Below are positions 1 to 19,747 of a stretch of DNA of 64,000 nt, piece by piece. The notes beneath the pieces were generated by a model, which ran no database searches, was not told the origin of the DNA, and worked only from the letters and a program-made list of their open reading frames with translations. The stretch is taken from the NCBI GenBank assembly GCA_905250115.1, contig CAJNOI010000006.1:199948-263947 (forward strand), read 5' to 3'. A program made the translations under genes and the position numbers. This DNA comes from Adineta steineri (taxonomy: Eukaryota > Rotifera > Eurotatoria > Adinetida > Adinetidae). The stretch's first letter is position 1, and each line of letters opens with the position of its first letter.

Positions 1-32
1 NNNNNNNNNNNNNNNNNNNNNNNNNNNNNNNN
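1..32. other. assembly gap (N run)
   Basis: Run of N at the left edge. It hides the upstream exons of the RhoGAP/START gene that follows. Confidence 0.99.
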
Positions 33-294
33 TAAAGTTCAATGAGTATGGGTATTACTCGGTGGAACGGTTGATTTTTAAATGTATATATAAAAATAAA
101 TGGTGCATATAAGCCAAAGGCATAAAATCCGTTCATCGACCTTGTTGTGTCAAACGACAAATTTTGCCTAAGGATGTCTATTTTTAGCTATACACTTTTT
201 TTTAATGTCTCATTCAATCGATTAAGAAGATAAATAAAAAAATTATTTTATTAAAAAAGTTCTATTAATAATATATAACTTCTTCTTCTTTTAG
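33..294 (+). other. intron of the partial RhoGAP/START gene
   Basis: AT-rich non-coding sequence ending in a polypyrimidine run and an AG acceptor at 293-294. The next base opens the RhoGAP reading frame. I see no other gene here. Confidence 0.6.
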
Positions 295-2805
295 TGGTGT
301 ATCAAATCGTATAAAACGTTTACATGATTTAATTGAATCGGATCTTGAATTTCATCAATTTGATGATTTTAGTCCATATGATGTATCTGATGTATTAAAA
401 CAATATTTTCGTTCATTACCTGAATGTTTATTTACAACGAAATTATCTCCATTATTTCTTAATATAAGTGAACATTTTTCAACATTATCATCATCAACAT
501 CAATTGATTCAACAACAATTAAATTAAATAATGAACGACGTTTACGTTCATTACAATATGCTGTTCTTTTATTACCAGATGAAAATCGTCTTGTTCTACA
601 TTTACTTTTATCATTTTTAAATGATGTTTCAAAACATTCAAAAACAAATCAAATGAGTTCAATTAATCTTGCAACTTGTTTTGCACCAACATTATTTTCA
701 TTTCATAGTTATACAAATAATATTGAAATGATTGATTTACCATCATCAACACGAAAACATCACCAATCAATACCATCAACAAATATTATGGGTATGCCTG
801 ATTGGAGAGAAATACAAGAACAACGTAAAGCTATGGAAATTCTTTCCGTTATGATCGATCATGTTCGATTATTATTTCTTGTACCGGATGAACTTCATCA
901 AGCATGTCATTTTTCTTATATTGAAATTGGTGAACCATGTACACTTGAAGAATTAGCACGTCGAGTATCTGAAACAACAGCAAACTCAATAATTACAACG
1001 ACAACAACACCAATATTAAATAAATATCGTCGATGTTCATCAAGTAATCTTGTTGGTAAACGTACAGCACAACAACGTGCAACAGAAATTGGTACAATCT
1101 CAGCATCAGATTCAATTGGATCATTATCATCATCCCCGTCAGCATCATCATCATGTGAAAATATACTTTTAAATGAAAATTTAAATTCAAATAAATCTCA
1201 AACAACACCAACAACAATAAAATCATTTTCATCTTCACGTTTATTTACTGATGATACAAATACGACTTCCTTACAATTATTATCATCATCATCAATAACA
1301 ACAAATGTAAAAAATTCTTATCAAGGTTTTATCGATCGTTGTATTGTTGAAGTTATGCGTGAATCATGTTATAATAAATTAAAAGGATGGACATCATTTG
1401 GTATTAATAATGATTTAGAATTAGCATTTAAAAAATTAGATGATGGACATCCACTTGGATTATGGAAATGTTCAGCAGAAATTGAAGCACCACCTGTTGA
1501 AATATTAAATCGTCTTTTAAATGAACGACATTTATGGGATGATGGTTTGTATCACAATTTCTAATATTTATTAAAAAAAAACATATTTTACGTGCATTTG
1601 CTATAAAATGAGAACTCTAGCAATTATATCATCCGATTGTTTGAGCTAAGCATCAATTGATTATCTTTTGTTAAGTGCATCTGAATGATTACATCCGAGA
1701 CTTTCTAGAATAGAAAAGAGACGAATCATAAAATTACTTATTGATTGCTGAAAACTCATGATAATTTGTTGGAAAATAGAAAAAAGACATACTTATATAT
1801 TAGTATATCTAAAGATGAATAAAAACAATATTTTATATGCGTACATGTTTTGTTTACAAATGAAAATTCTAGAACCTTAATCTAATTACATTATTTTAAT
1901 ATGATGTTATGAAGCAAGAATTTCATCGTACTGACTTTTTGTGCTAGATTCACTAATTCACTTTTAATAGAATATGTAAATTAACAAATTCACATGACAC
2001 TTTGTATAGAGTTATACTATATTTAACCATTCGCGCAGCGAAAATAAGATGTTACTCAGAAACGATTGTTTAACATTTATTATAATTTAGATTTTCAATC
2101 CGGTACAATCATAGAACAGTTAAGTCAAAATACACATGTTTATCAATATACACTTAATTCAATGGTAAATATTTTTATTTGAAAAAAAAATTTTGTTTTT
2201 TCTATCTTCTTTTATTACTTAGGCACCTTTAGCATCTCGGTATTTTTGTGAAGTACGTAGTTGGAGAACTAATGTTCAATTAAATACAAATGGAAGTTGT
2301 CAAACTTCTATATCAACAAACAACAGTACTTTAATGGCACTTCCGGTTGGTTCATCATCATCAGCATCATCAAGTGCAATTGCATCATTTATTACGACGC
2401 AAAATCCAAATAATCAAAAACGGGATGCCTGTGTTCTTGTTTGTACATCAATTGAACATCCAAAAGCACATTGTCCGCCAACACTTGGTAAAACTTTGTT
2501 ATTAAATACATCAAGAAACTATTTTTTTGTCTTTATTATTTAGTTCGTGCTGTTACATTAGCCTCTCGGTATTTAATACAATCCTATGGTAAAAGATTTG
2601 ATTTATATTTATTAGTAAAAATAAATTTTTTTTTCTTATTTTAGGATGTGGAAAATCGAAAGTAACACATTTAAGTCGTGTTGATTTAATGGGACGTTCA
2701 CATGAATGGTATACAAAAGCCTATGGTTCAGTTCTAACTCGATTAATGACGAAACTCAGAGATTCATTTGCCCATTTAAATACGGGACCCGAAACAAAAG
2801 TCTGA
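295..2805 (+). CDS. DLC1/STARD13-like Rho GTPase-activating protein with START domain (5' partial)
   Basis: Negative regulator of Rho GTPases at adhesions and cortex, with a C-terminal START lipid-binding module. Exons seen: 295-1544, 2091-2164, 2223-about 2487, 2544-2588 and 2645-2805, joined by in-frame GT-AG introns. The first exon enters the RhoGAP fold just after the arginine-finger strand (SGVSNRIKRLHDLIE), then LPECLFTTKLSPLF and the helix ending INLATCFAPTLF. A Ser/Thr-rich linker follows. The START part has the family hallmarks RHLWDD, VYQYTLNSMAPLASRYF, SIEHPKAHCPP and GCGKSKVTHLSRVDL, matching the order in human DLC1/STARD8/STARD13. The arginine finger and any N-terminal SAM domain lie in or beyond the gap. 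The 546-bp intron (1545-2090) is long for this locus. Family assignment is strong; which DLC paralogue is not resolved. Confidence 0.88.
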
Positions 2806-4080
2806 TTTTATGTGATTTTATATTACTGTACATAATCTCAGTGTGTGAGTGTTGTAAAGAAAATAATATTATTAATAAGTCTTTTTTTTTTATAAAACAA
2901 AAAAAAAATCACTATGATTGTTTATCCATTATTGGAACACACCGATTGAGTTTTTTGATTGATTTTTTTTCTAGACAGATACAGTTTTTGTTTCTGTTTA
3001 ATATTGTTTTTTCTTTGTCTGTGTGTGTATATTATTTTTTTTTGTATGATCGACTGATATATATATATCAACATATATATGGAATGAGATTGAAAGAAAA
3101 TAAAAAATAAAAAGAAGAACAGAACTTTTGAATGTATTATTAGCAAATGATAGAATAAGCGATTATCTAAATAAAAATCTTTTCGATATATGAATTTTAT
3201 TAATACAGTAAAGATGTTTATCGGAGTGTAGTATCATATTGTTTCTCAAATACACTAAAAGACAGCATGTATGGATATAAATCTACGGTATTTACTAATA
3301 ATATTATACTTAGAAAATGACATATTTTCTGTCGGTTATTATCAACATTTCTAATGTGCTATAATTATATGAATAAAATGTCAAACATTTCTTTTGAATA
3401 TCATCACAATAGCGTTGACTATTCATCATAATATAATAGTTTGTATTCTCGAAGGTTATCGTAGATGTCCAACTGTGATAAATGTCTCTATATGACACAA
3501 AAAGGGATAATTATAAAGTAATTTTTAATAAAAAGTAAATAAATTAGAAGTTTCATTACTCATACTATTGACAGATAGCATCAAAGTAAATACAATTCAA
3601 GTTCTTTATTATTAATGATTGCTGTTGTATCTTGAAGATATTCATTATTTATAGTTCAATTGAAAGATTTAATGAACCCTGCATTCAAAGCAGAATTTCT
3701 TTTTACAATCATGATTTTATTAACTCTCTGATTAAATAAACTAAAGATATGTTTCTTAACAGTCAAATTATCTATACTGACTCATTAGAGAGACAAATAT
3801 GACTAAATGTTTTTTTACTATAGACAGACAGAATAATTCTCTAACGAACATGACTGTCATACAGTGGCTTATTTTTCCTTATTTCGATTCGTTATCTTCT
3901 TTTATAACAACATGTGTTTTCATTGTTTTTCTTTTTCGTTACATATCTACATTTATTCGTTATAGAAATCAATGATTATTCATCAAAATTTTATTATTTA
4001 AGCCTAATGTATTTTTTTTTTGTAGATCTTAATTGTTCTATTTTGCGATAAGCCGTAATTAAACAAGAATATAATAATAA
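2806..4080. other. intergenic, no gene seen
   Basis: AT-rich, with T-runs and short ORFs of biased composition. A polypyrimidine tract ending in AG at about 4012-4025 lies 55 bp before the EXO1 start and could be a 5' UTR or trans-splice acceptor. Confidence 0.5.
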
Positions 4081-6507
4081 ATGGGAATTGAAGGTCTTCA
4101 TCCATTACTTAAATCGGCTATTCATCGTGTTGATATAAAAACGGCTGAATTTCGAGGTACAACATGTGCTGTTGATACAAGTTTTTTACTTCATCGTGGA
4201 GCTTATGCATGTGCTGGAAAATTAGCAAAAAAAGAATCGACTGATAAGTAAATTATTTATATTTTTTTTATTTATTTCATCAAAATTAAGCCGTTTTTTT
4301 CTTGTTTTCTTATACAGATATATTGTATATGTGACGCGATTTGTTGAAAGACTACTTGAATGGAATATAAAACCTATTATGGTTTTTGATGGTTCAGCAT
4401 TACCAGCAAAACGAATTACAAATGCTAATCGTAGCGAGTATAATTTAAAAAATTCGAAATTTTTTTTTTATATTAATTGATTTATTTGTTTTTTAAGTGA
4501 ACGTGAACGAAATCGTTTACGTGCACAAAAAGCACTTGCTAGTGGTAAAACTCGTGAAGCTGAACAATTTTTTCAAAAAGCTATTGAAATTACACCAGAT
4601 ATGGTTTTAAATGTTATTCGAGTATGAACTTTATTTATCATTATTTAGATTATTGATTATAGATTTATTATTTTAGACTCTTCGAACGATGGGTATTGAT
4701 GTTATTGTTGCACCATATGAAGCTGATGCTCAATTAGCATATTTAAATCGAGCAAAAATAGCTGATTATGTTATAACAGAAGATTCAGATCTTGTTCTTT
4801 TTGGTTGTCATCATGTTTGTAATACAAAAAAAGACGAATTTCTTTTGAAAGTATTGGTGGTTTCTTTTAAAATATATTTAGATTTTATTTAAACTTGATG
4901 ACCAAGGAAATGGTGAATTATTTGAAAGAACAAAACTTGATATAAAAAAAGAATTTGGTCTTGATACATTTGAACGATTTCGTTGGATGTGTATTTTATC
5001 TGGATGTGATTATCTTGATAATATAACAGGAATTGGTTTAGCTAAAGCAAAAAAAGTTATGAGTAGAACTCAAATAACAAATATTGAATTGGTAATAGTC
5101 TTAAAATATTCTTCTTCATCTTCTTTATTTCTTTCTTTGATAGATTCTTAAACAATTACCACAAAATCTTGGCAAATTAAATCTTCGTGTTACTGATGAT
5201 TATATTATAGGTTTTAAACGAGCACATTTAGCATTTCTTCATCAAATTGTTTACGATCCTTTACAAAGAAAACAAATACATTTAAATCCTTTACCAGATG
5301 ATATCGATCATGATCAATTAAAATTTTCTGGACAGTAAGTTACTAATAGATTAGAAAGATTTTTTTAAATCATATTTTTAGACTTGATGATACACCACTT
5401 GCATTTCAACATGCAATTGGTAATTTAAATGTAAAAACAAAATGTATAGTTGATAAATTTGATCCAAGTAAATGGAATGTAAGTTAATAGTTTAATAACT
5501 TTTTTTTTATAGAACATTCTTCTTTCTAATAGTATCGTCCACCTGGTCCATCATCATCAACTATTCCACCATATCTCAAATCAATTTGGAGTAAAGAATA
5601 TACTATCCGTCCTAAACCATTTTCATTATCATCAACACCAATCAATACACAGGTACTTTCCACACCATCACCACCACGAAAAGTTCGCTCACAAACAGAT
5701 ACAATATCCAATGCACTTTCTTCATCGGCTATTCTTAATATGTATCTACCAAAATCGGATGAAAAGAAAATTGATATTTCAACAAAATCAACTTCATCAG
5801 TTGAATATCATACGTCTATAATTCAAAGTATTGAAATTGTTAAACGACCATTATTATTTAATCAACATGATAATGATAAATCAAGTCGATTTTTTTCATC
5901 GTCTTCTGTAACTAAAACAAGTGTATTTGATGCACTTCATGAAGATCAAAATATTGTACCGGATAATGATAAAACTTCACCGGAAATTAGTAATAAACGA
6001 TTTAAAAGATTAAATACTGATACTGATAATGATAATGATAGTGATAATTTATCGCAACCAATTATTCAAAAATCTATGGATGAATTTCTTACACCAACAA
6101 AACAAAATCGTTTTGTATTAAAGAGAAAATCACCAAATATCGAAAAAGAATCATTATCCGTGGATAAATTAGATGAGAAAATATTTGAACAAGAAAGTAC
6201 TGATATCCAAGTATGATTAATTTATTTATTTTAATATTTTTCTTTAATTTGATATTTATTTTACAGGATACTTCAAATATAGCAACATCGGGTATAAATT
6301 TTCTATTAGTAATATATATATAAATCTTATTGATTCTATTTGTAGAATTTTCATCAACATTAACAATCGAAGCTAAATCACCAGTACTTCAATTACCTCA
6401 ATATCTTCGAAATCGTTTTATTAAACAAACGTATATATTATTTCATTTTTTCATATGATTATATTTTCTTGTTTTATAGTTCATCTCGAATGGTTCGACC
6501 GACATGA
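4081..6507 (+). CDS. EXO1: exonuclease 1 (EXO1), XPG/FEN1-family 5'-3' nuclease
   Basis: 5'-3' double-strand DNA exonuclease and flap nuclease for mismatch repair and end resection. About 630 residues in some 11 exons, shorter than human EXO1 (846). The start [11 protein letters not shown] is the family N-terminus, where the free N-terminal region binds DNA. Metal-binding residues are visible: [26 protein letters not shown] (E and D), [11 protein letters not shown] (two D) and [19 protein letters not shown] (H2TH region). Exons include 4081-4247, 4318-4437, 4498-4621, from 4677, from 4882 and a long Ser/Thr-rich exon from about 5534 to 6210. The last exon at 6480-6507 ends [12 protein letters not shown]. 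The C-terminal tail is poorly conserved but holds a KSSRFF motif near 5880, resembling an MLH1-interacting box. The exon-4 donor is ambiguous: 4815 gives a 67-nt intron, 4851 a 31-nt one. Convergent with the next gene. Confidence 0.93.
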
Positions 6508-6862
6508 AACGTATCATATCTGTTTTTTTGTTGTTGTTGTTGTTCGATGCATGTATGACTTGCTCTTAGATATTTCTTTGTGTTTGACTTCTCAATGTCT
6601 TTGTTATGAATACTATTTTTCTCTCTCTTTCTCTCTCTAGATATTTTCTACTTTCTTTTTTTTAATTTCTTGGTAAAGTCAAATGAAACTTATACGTATT
6701 TGTGTGTGTATAGACAGATATTTTTTTTGGCTATGCTTATTATTTTTTTTGTCTTCAAGCACTACTATATATGTTTGAATATGGATAGAGTTACATTTAT
6801 GAAAATTAGTTTTCATTCGAATCATTTTATTAAGGTTCATGTCCACTCAAACCTAACATTCG
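6508..6862. other. convergent intergenic region (3' UTRs)
   Basis: T-rich and GTT-rich sequence between two convergent stop codons. It probably holds both 3' UTRs. No ORF worth calling. Confidence 0.6.
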
Positions 6863-8523
6863 TCAGTCAGTAATTAAAGGTGATGCTGAAATTGATGGTG
6901 TAGCTGGTAAATTTGGTATAGGTTTGAATAATTGATGATTAGTAACGGCCAGGGAATCAGTTTGATGTGTTTTTGATGGTACGTTATGTGGTTGTAATGA
7001 TGAAAGGTGAAGCTGTGGCGAAGGTGTTCTTATGAAAACATCAGAATCGGCTGAACGTGGTGTTGATGATCGTTGTATTCTCCTACCATTATTAATAGAA
7101 ATAGTTGGTACTGAAGGCGGAAGATGTTGTACATTATTATTCTGAATAGACTGAAAATATTTTTCTTGAAATGGATTTATATTAGATGATAATGATGATG
7201 ATGTTTGATCATATGTAATTGGTGATATCAATGGTTTTGACTCGTTTGAATCTGCTGACGATTGAAACCAATCATCAACCATAGTTTCATTTGGGTTTAC
7301 TGAACGTCCCACTGGTTCAGCTAAAAAAGGTATAAAGATTGTCTACAATAATTAAATGAATGATCTTACCAGCAACTTGTTGAGTATAATTACCTAATTC
7401 TTCATTACTTAGAATATTTCCACATACTTTACATACACCAAATCGCATTGTTGTAAGCATATTTTCATCGATTCTTCTTGATAAATTCAAATCTATTATA
7501 GATTGTCTCTGTGTATTGAGTGCATTTGATCTTATTATTTTTAATTTATCGTTATCTCTTTCTCGTTGTCTTTGTTTTCTAGGATGAAATACATTTTCAT
7601 CATTTAAAATATCTTCCTCTTCTTTTGATTTAACAACGGGTTTATGAATTGATTTGGTATCACTTGGTTTTGATGCAGTATGATCATCACTTGATTTTTG
7701 TTCTTGTTGTTGAATTTCGCTTGGACTAGGAAGTTCTTCTGGTTGTAAAATTCGTTCTCTATCATATGCTTTTTGTGCTAATTCAGCAAGTTTTTCTCGA
7801 TGTTGAACACCACGATCATTTTCAAAACGAATTTTTTGTTTATATCGAACTAATTGTTCTACAGAAGGTTCATCATGTGTTTGGATATTTTGAAGATTTT
7901 CAGTAGCTAAGTGACTATATGGATTTGTTGTTGTTATTGATGGTACATTTGTGTTTAGTTTTTGTGGTTTTAAAAGTTCATCTTCGAGTATATCATTTTC
8001 TGATCGAATATCTTTTCCATATTTAATAACGTGTTGACCTAGACGACTAGTCAAAACAAGACTTCTTAGATTTATTTCAGGTTCTTGTCTGGAACTATCT
8101 GTCTAAAAAAATAATAGAAATTTCATTTTAGATAAAATATAATAATATCTATATATATTGATTAACTAGATTATTAAAAGCAGATCCAATTGTTGGTATA
8201 GTAACAATACCACTAACTTGACTTTGATTAGATTCACGGCGATCCATTTGTATATTACTCGTATTTGTTATATTGATATCAGAACGTGGTGACATAATTG
8301 ATTGTGATCGTAAAGTATTAGTCGTAATTTTTGAAACAGGATCTATTATATTATTATCTGTGGTTGTTGTGAATGATTTAGGAAATTTTTTTTGAAGATG
8401 TTGAACAAGAGCAACAGCTGGATCGGATGGCATTTTTTGTGCAAGAACATGTGTTAAATCTTTTAACAGATTTTCAATATTATTTTGTCGCCAATAATCT
8501 TCTATTTTAGAAGTTTTCGCCAT
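6863..8523 (-). CDS. RIIa (PKA regulatory-subunit-like) dimerization/docking domain protein, C8orf34-like
   Basis: Three exons: 8523-8167, 8102-about 7370 and about 7323-6863, in phase across GT-AG introns of about 64 and 50 bp; roughly 510 residues. Residues about 5-48 read KIEDYWRQNNIENLLKDLTH then PSDPAVALVQHLQKKF. This is the RIIa/DPY-30 style four-helix docking fold (LL.DL...L....P.DP...L..HL), which binds amphipathic anchoring helices. There is no cyclic-nucleotide-binding domain, so it is not a PKA regulatory subunit. The middle is charged and low-complexity. It contains TSRLGQHVIKYGKDI and a CKVCGNIL CxxC pair that could bind metal or be structural. The tail is Ser/Pro-rich. Vertebrate C8orf34 (vest-1) has the same layout of N-terminal RIIa, long disordered body and a CxxC near the end; the match is by eye. 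Cilia or anchoring roles are inference only. Confidence 0.72.
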
Positions 8524-11500
8524 GATTATATTTGTATAAGATTGTCCTATAAATTCCTTGAATAATAGCTATGATATATAGACGACATTAAGTCAATTCT
8601 CTCTATTGTGTTGTGCATGAAGAACCGTCAAAAGAAATTGTACATTTCTAAGCAATAAAATTACCTACTTTATCTAGCGACATCATCAGAACGAATGTGT
8701 CAACTAGAGATTTAAAACTCAGTATAAAATGACTATTCATGTTAAATAGTTGATGATAATATTTAGGCAAAAGTAACAAATAAAACTATTCTAATTACAT
8801 GATTTCAATAAGTATTTTAATCTTCAAAACTATATAGATATTGTATTGTATATATTCTTCACCCAGTTTATAGTAAAAAAATAACTAATAAGTTAAGTAA
8901 TCTACTAGGAATATTTTTATTTGATTTTGATTAACGCATGAAATCTATAACATCTCATACGATATAATCAATCATTCAACTCAATAATTTAATTTAATAA
9001 AAAAAAATAATATAGAACAAGTTTTTCAGCTAGAAACGTTATGAAAAATAGAGAAAAAAATCTATTTATTTTCAAGTATAATAGACACCAGTCTAGTGTC
9101 ATGCACTCTTCAAAAAAAGATTAAACGAATTCTTTCGATTCTAATATATTCATGCGCATCTTAGATCTTCTATGATTGTTGATGAATTATGAAATAAAAT
9201 GTTCGATTAATAACATAATGTGCTTTATTATAAAAGACATGACATCGTTATTTATATCTCATCGATTTATAAACTCTTTAAACTACCGGTCTTATCTTGC
9301 ATAATAATCGTATCAGACAGCTTATTATAAGTAATTTTTTTTTAGTTTATTTTTTAAATATTTACGTACACACATCAGTTGAACTTGTTCTTTTTATAGA
9401 CCTGTACACATGTACATCATATTGATATTATCATTCATTATTCATAAAATTATGAACTAATACGATTTTTACACAGTACTGGATATAGTAATATATATTC
9501 ATTTAAATAAAGTTTATTTTGTATTGTATAACTTCATTTAAATTGAAGAAATTGATAGAATTATTTTATCCGTGACGTTGTCTTTCTTTCTGGAACTCTT
9601 CTATCAATATTTTTCCTCTTTTAGCAAAACATCTATTACATCTTTGAGTATGTTTATCATCCTTTTACTTTATCCTATCGAGAACTTACTACCATAGTTG
9701 TTTAACATTCATTAGTAATCAAATAGCTGAATAAATCGAGTTATGAATAAACATTATATTTGATTTATTCAATGAAATTATAAGAATAAGTTAATGTATT
9801 AAATATAGACGCGTTAAATCGACATTAAAATGTAATTTTTCGATGAGTAGATTAACTTAAAATTTTTCTATAAATATATCTAGGTCAAAATCAACAAACT
9901 ATACTATTATGCAATGTCTCTCTCTTTCGCTCTATTTTCTATTCTTAATATAATTAGCAGTTATCTTCCAATTTGCATTTTAGTATAGCATGTACATTAT
10001 CAAAGCTCATATTCTCTATGTTTCTTTTCAACCAAAATGGAGAATTCTGTAAATATTCAATATTCTTTCGTGTGCATTATTGATCAATACGTATTACTTG
10101 TTAGTTTGACTACTTGCACTTATTTACTTAATAGATTATTTTCGTATTAAATACAGTCGATATATGTCATAATCACATACTTATTTTATACTTTGCTAGA
10201 GTATTATTTGATATATTGATTATCATCAATTTTCATATCCTTGTCTGGTCTATCATTAGTTCTAAATCTTAAAAATACAAGAGTAATAATTATTTAAATT
10301 TAATCTAATCGCTTATATAGATTATAAAATATTTAAGGTTAATACCCTTATTATGCTAATGAATCTTGATTGTAGTTAAATAATTGTTTAGTATTAGTAT
10401 TTTTAGTTTTACTTAATAATTATGTTTCATTGTATCTGTGATCTATTGTTTCTAACAAAATTTACACAAACTCTGAAGTAATTATGTTATTATAGTTGTT
10501 ATTTCTCTCAAATTATACTCGTCTAATATATGCGTCAAGTATTAACGGATAATAAATGTATTTCTTTTCTTAGATTTTATAATCAAATTTAAATGTTAAT
10601 ACAATTGTTTGAATAAGTTCTAAGTATTTAATCAACATCGCTCGATACTTTTTTTTGCACTTCTATGACGTATGTTTATTCTCAAAGATTTTTATATTAA
10701 TAAAAAACAACAAATATTTTGAATAACCATAGTACCAAACAATATTTTCTCTATTAAAATTCATTCGTAATAGTTTATAAATAACGCATAGGAGTAATAA
10801 AATATTTTACATTATGTTTGAAGATTAATCATAAAAAAAAGAAGAGGGCGTAATGACTTTCAAACGCATTTGTTAAATAAGATGATACTACTATGTCGTC
10901 ATATTACTGATAAAAGGAAAAACAGATTGAACGCATATGTTGATATGTAACCTGTGATGACGTATTGTTACTAATATAAAAATGAGAAAAAATGAGCAAT
11001 GAACACTTACTGGCATGAAAACTTTTACCGGCATACTATATTATTTGAGTAAATTAAGGAAACTATTTATATTTAGTAAGTTTTTCAAACTATTATTTTC
11101 TCTTTCTACATATATTTATTATTAATAAAACTTGAATTCGAATAGATATATATTATACTATTCACAGTGAAGAGATGATTCATGTCGTTTATAGTTAAGC
11201 AAATTAAATCAAGTCTAATTGTGTTAACAAACTCGATTCGTTGAGATATACATATATTATTGATGATTATATATCTTAAACTTTAATGAAGAATAGCTAT
11301 ATGTAGAGAATTTTGTATTTGTCTATACATAATTTGAATAAGTCTTACATTTTTTTTTGATGTTTTAATCCATTATATTCTACAGTAAGTATCAACTTTT
11401 AATTATATATATTAAAACTAATAATTTCTGCTGATTCGTATTCTATAACTATTTAAAAAATCAATGTCGTTCTTATAATAGAATAAATCTCTTCTTCTTC

Positions 11501-11794
11501 TTCTTTTCGTACTTAAATTTCCTGATAGAAATAAAATTGATAAGAGATTAGTAAGCTGCAGATATGTATATAGATATATGAGAATAAATCAAGTCGCGAT
11601 AGACATTATTTGTTTGTTAAGAATGGCTCTGCGACTGTTGACATTGTTTTCTTAGCTTACTTAGGGATCAATCGTTCGTTGTTCACTAATGAACAAATGC
11701 ATGAATATATACTTTTACCTTGTACATGGCTTTTTTCATTGTTTAAATATATACCTCTTACTAATATATGATTGTATACATGTATATATACTGT
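8524..11794. other. 3.3-kb AT-rich intergenic region, no gene seen
   Basis: Lies upstream of the RIIa gene and downstream of the Ly6-like gene, both on the minus strand. Stop-dense in all frames, with no conserved protein fragment, terminal inverted repeat or tandem array that I can recognise. Confidence 0.55.
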
Positions 11795-12970
11795 CTAAGA
11801 GATAAAACTAGTGATCACATCGAATAAATAAAAAGAAATAAAAATGTTTAAAACATAGTAAAAGTTAAAATAATGATTTGATGATAAATAATTTGCATGA
11901 TTTTTGACTTCAATATACACTGTCTTAAGATGTTTTATTTCAATAAATGATGTTGTATTTTCATTTAAAGTTGTAAGTTCAATTATCGTGGAATTTTCAG
12001 TTGAAGTTTCTTCTTCAGTTTCGATTCTAGTTGATAATGTTGCTTCGATTCGTGTTGTACTAGTAAACGATGTTTCAGTATCAGTCATGGTCGTTTCATT
12101 GATTGTAGTCACAATCGGACTTGTAGTAGAAGTTGCAGTTGTAGTTGTAGTAGTGGTTGTTGTCGTCGTAGTTGTTGTTGTGGTTGTAGTAGTTATTTTT
12201 ATAGTTGAAGTACTAGTCAGTTTCGTTGATAATGTTGATGTTAATGTAGTTGAATTTGAGATAAGAGTAAAACCTAAATTTGTTCGTAAATGAGATTGTA
12301 CTGGCTGAAATCGTTGGCATGCTGCTATATCTTGATTACACATGGGTCGTTGACATGTACAATGTGTTTGATTATTTTGTTCATGTTCACCAAATGTTAA
12401 ACATTCGTAATGGTATATAGAATTAAATTCCGTACGTATACGACAACTACGACATTTATCAAAAATTCCAAGTGGATATTGAGTGGAATTTGAACCATGA
12501 TAACATGCAAAAAGACGTTTTGATGTTACTTCATAAATACATCGTTGAATATTTGAATTACATTGATTAGAATTACAATAGCAATGTGTTTGATCATAAC
12601 CATATAATGGACCATCGATTTCCCGTGCACATTGTTGATGTATTTCTGTATTGGCATTATGTCGTCGTCGGCGTCGGCGTCGACGTTTCTTTTCATCAAA
12701 TAAAAATAATTCTTCTATTGATGGTTCAACATTTGATATAAATATATTTCTTGGTAAAATTGCTGTTGTTATTATTGTTGCTGCTGCTGCTGTTGTCGTC
12801 TTTGTTGTATTCATCGATGGTGAGATTGTAGGAGTAATAAAAATAACACAAGCTCGACAATTTTCGATGACTTGCAAAGAACCATCGATATCTTCATTAC
12901 AACGTAAATTTATGACATTAATGATATTGACTGATAGAACTATCAGTAATGATAACCAAATTGAAAACAT
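11795..12970 (-). CDS. secreted/GPI-anchored Cys-rich Ly6-like protein with Thr-rich stalk
   Basis: Single exon, 391 residues. Residues 1-21 form a signal peptide. Two Cys modules share the pattern C..CRxC..C..THCxCxxxxCN..I..C. Module 1 starts at C24 and is split by a Thr/Ala-rich and poly-Arg insert (about residues 46-113, eight Arg at 96-103). Module 2 has CRSCRI and THCTCQRPMCN. The CxC...CN ending resembles the Ly6/uPAR three-finger family, but spacing is not canonical. A Thr-rich mucin-like stalk with a run of Thr follows. A hydrophobic C-terminus (about the last 30 residues, ending SFIS) suggests a GPI signal or membrane anchor. Poly-Arg could be a proprotein-convertase site. No specific function is recognised. 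The long ORFs antisense to the Thr and Arg runs are repeat artefacts. Confidence 0.68.
   Translation of the reverse strand: MFSIWLSLLIVLSVNIINVINLRCNEDIDGSLQVIENCRACVIFITPTISPSMNTTKTTTAAAATIITTAILPRNIFISNVEPSIEELFLFDEKKRRRRRRRRHNANTEIHQQCAREIDGPLYGYDQTHCYCNSNQCNSNIQRCIYEVTSKRLFACYHGSNSTQYPLGIFDKCRSCRIRTEFNSIYHYECLTFGEHEQNNQTHCTCQRPMCNQDIAACQRFQPVQSHLRTNLGFTLISNSTTLTSTLSTKLTSTSTIKITTTTTTTTTTTTTTTTTTTATSTTSPIVTTINETTMTDTETSFTSTTRIEATLSTRIETEEETSTENSTIIELTTLNENTTSFIEIKHLKTVYIEVKNHANYLSSNHYFNFYYVLNIFISFYLFDVITSFIS

Positions 12971-19747
<6,777 letters not shown>

Noticed and set aside
11904..12293. 129-codon plus-strand ORF, Val-rich
   Set aside because: It is the antisense of the Thr-codon run in the Ly6-like gene; repeat complement, with no independent features.
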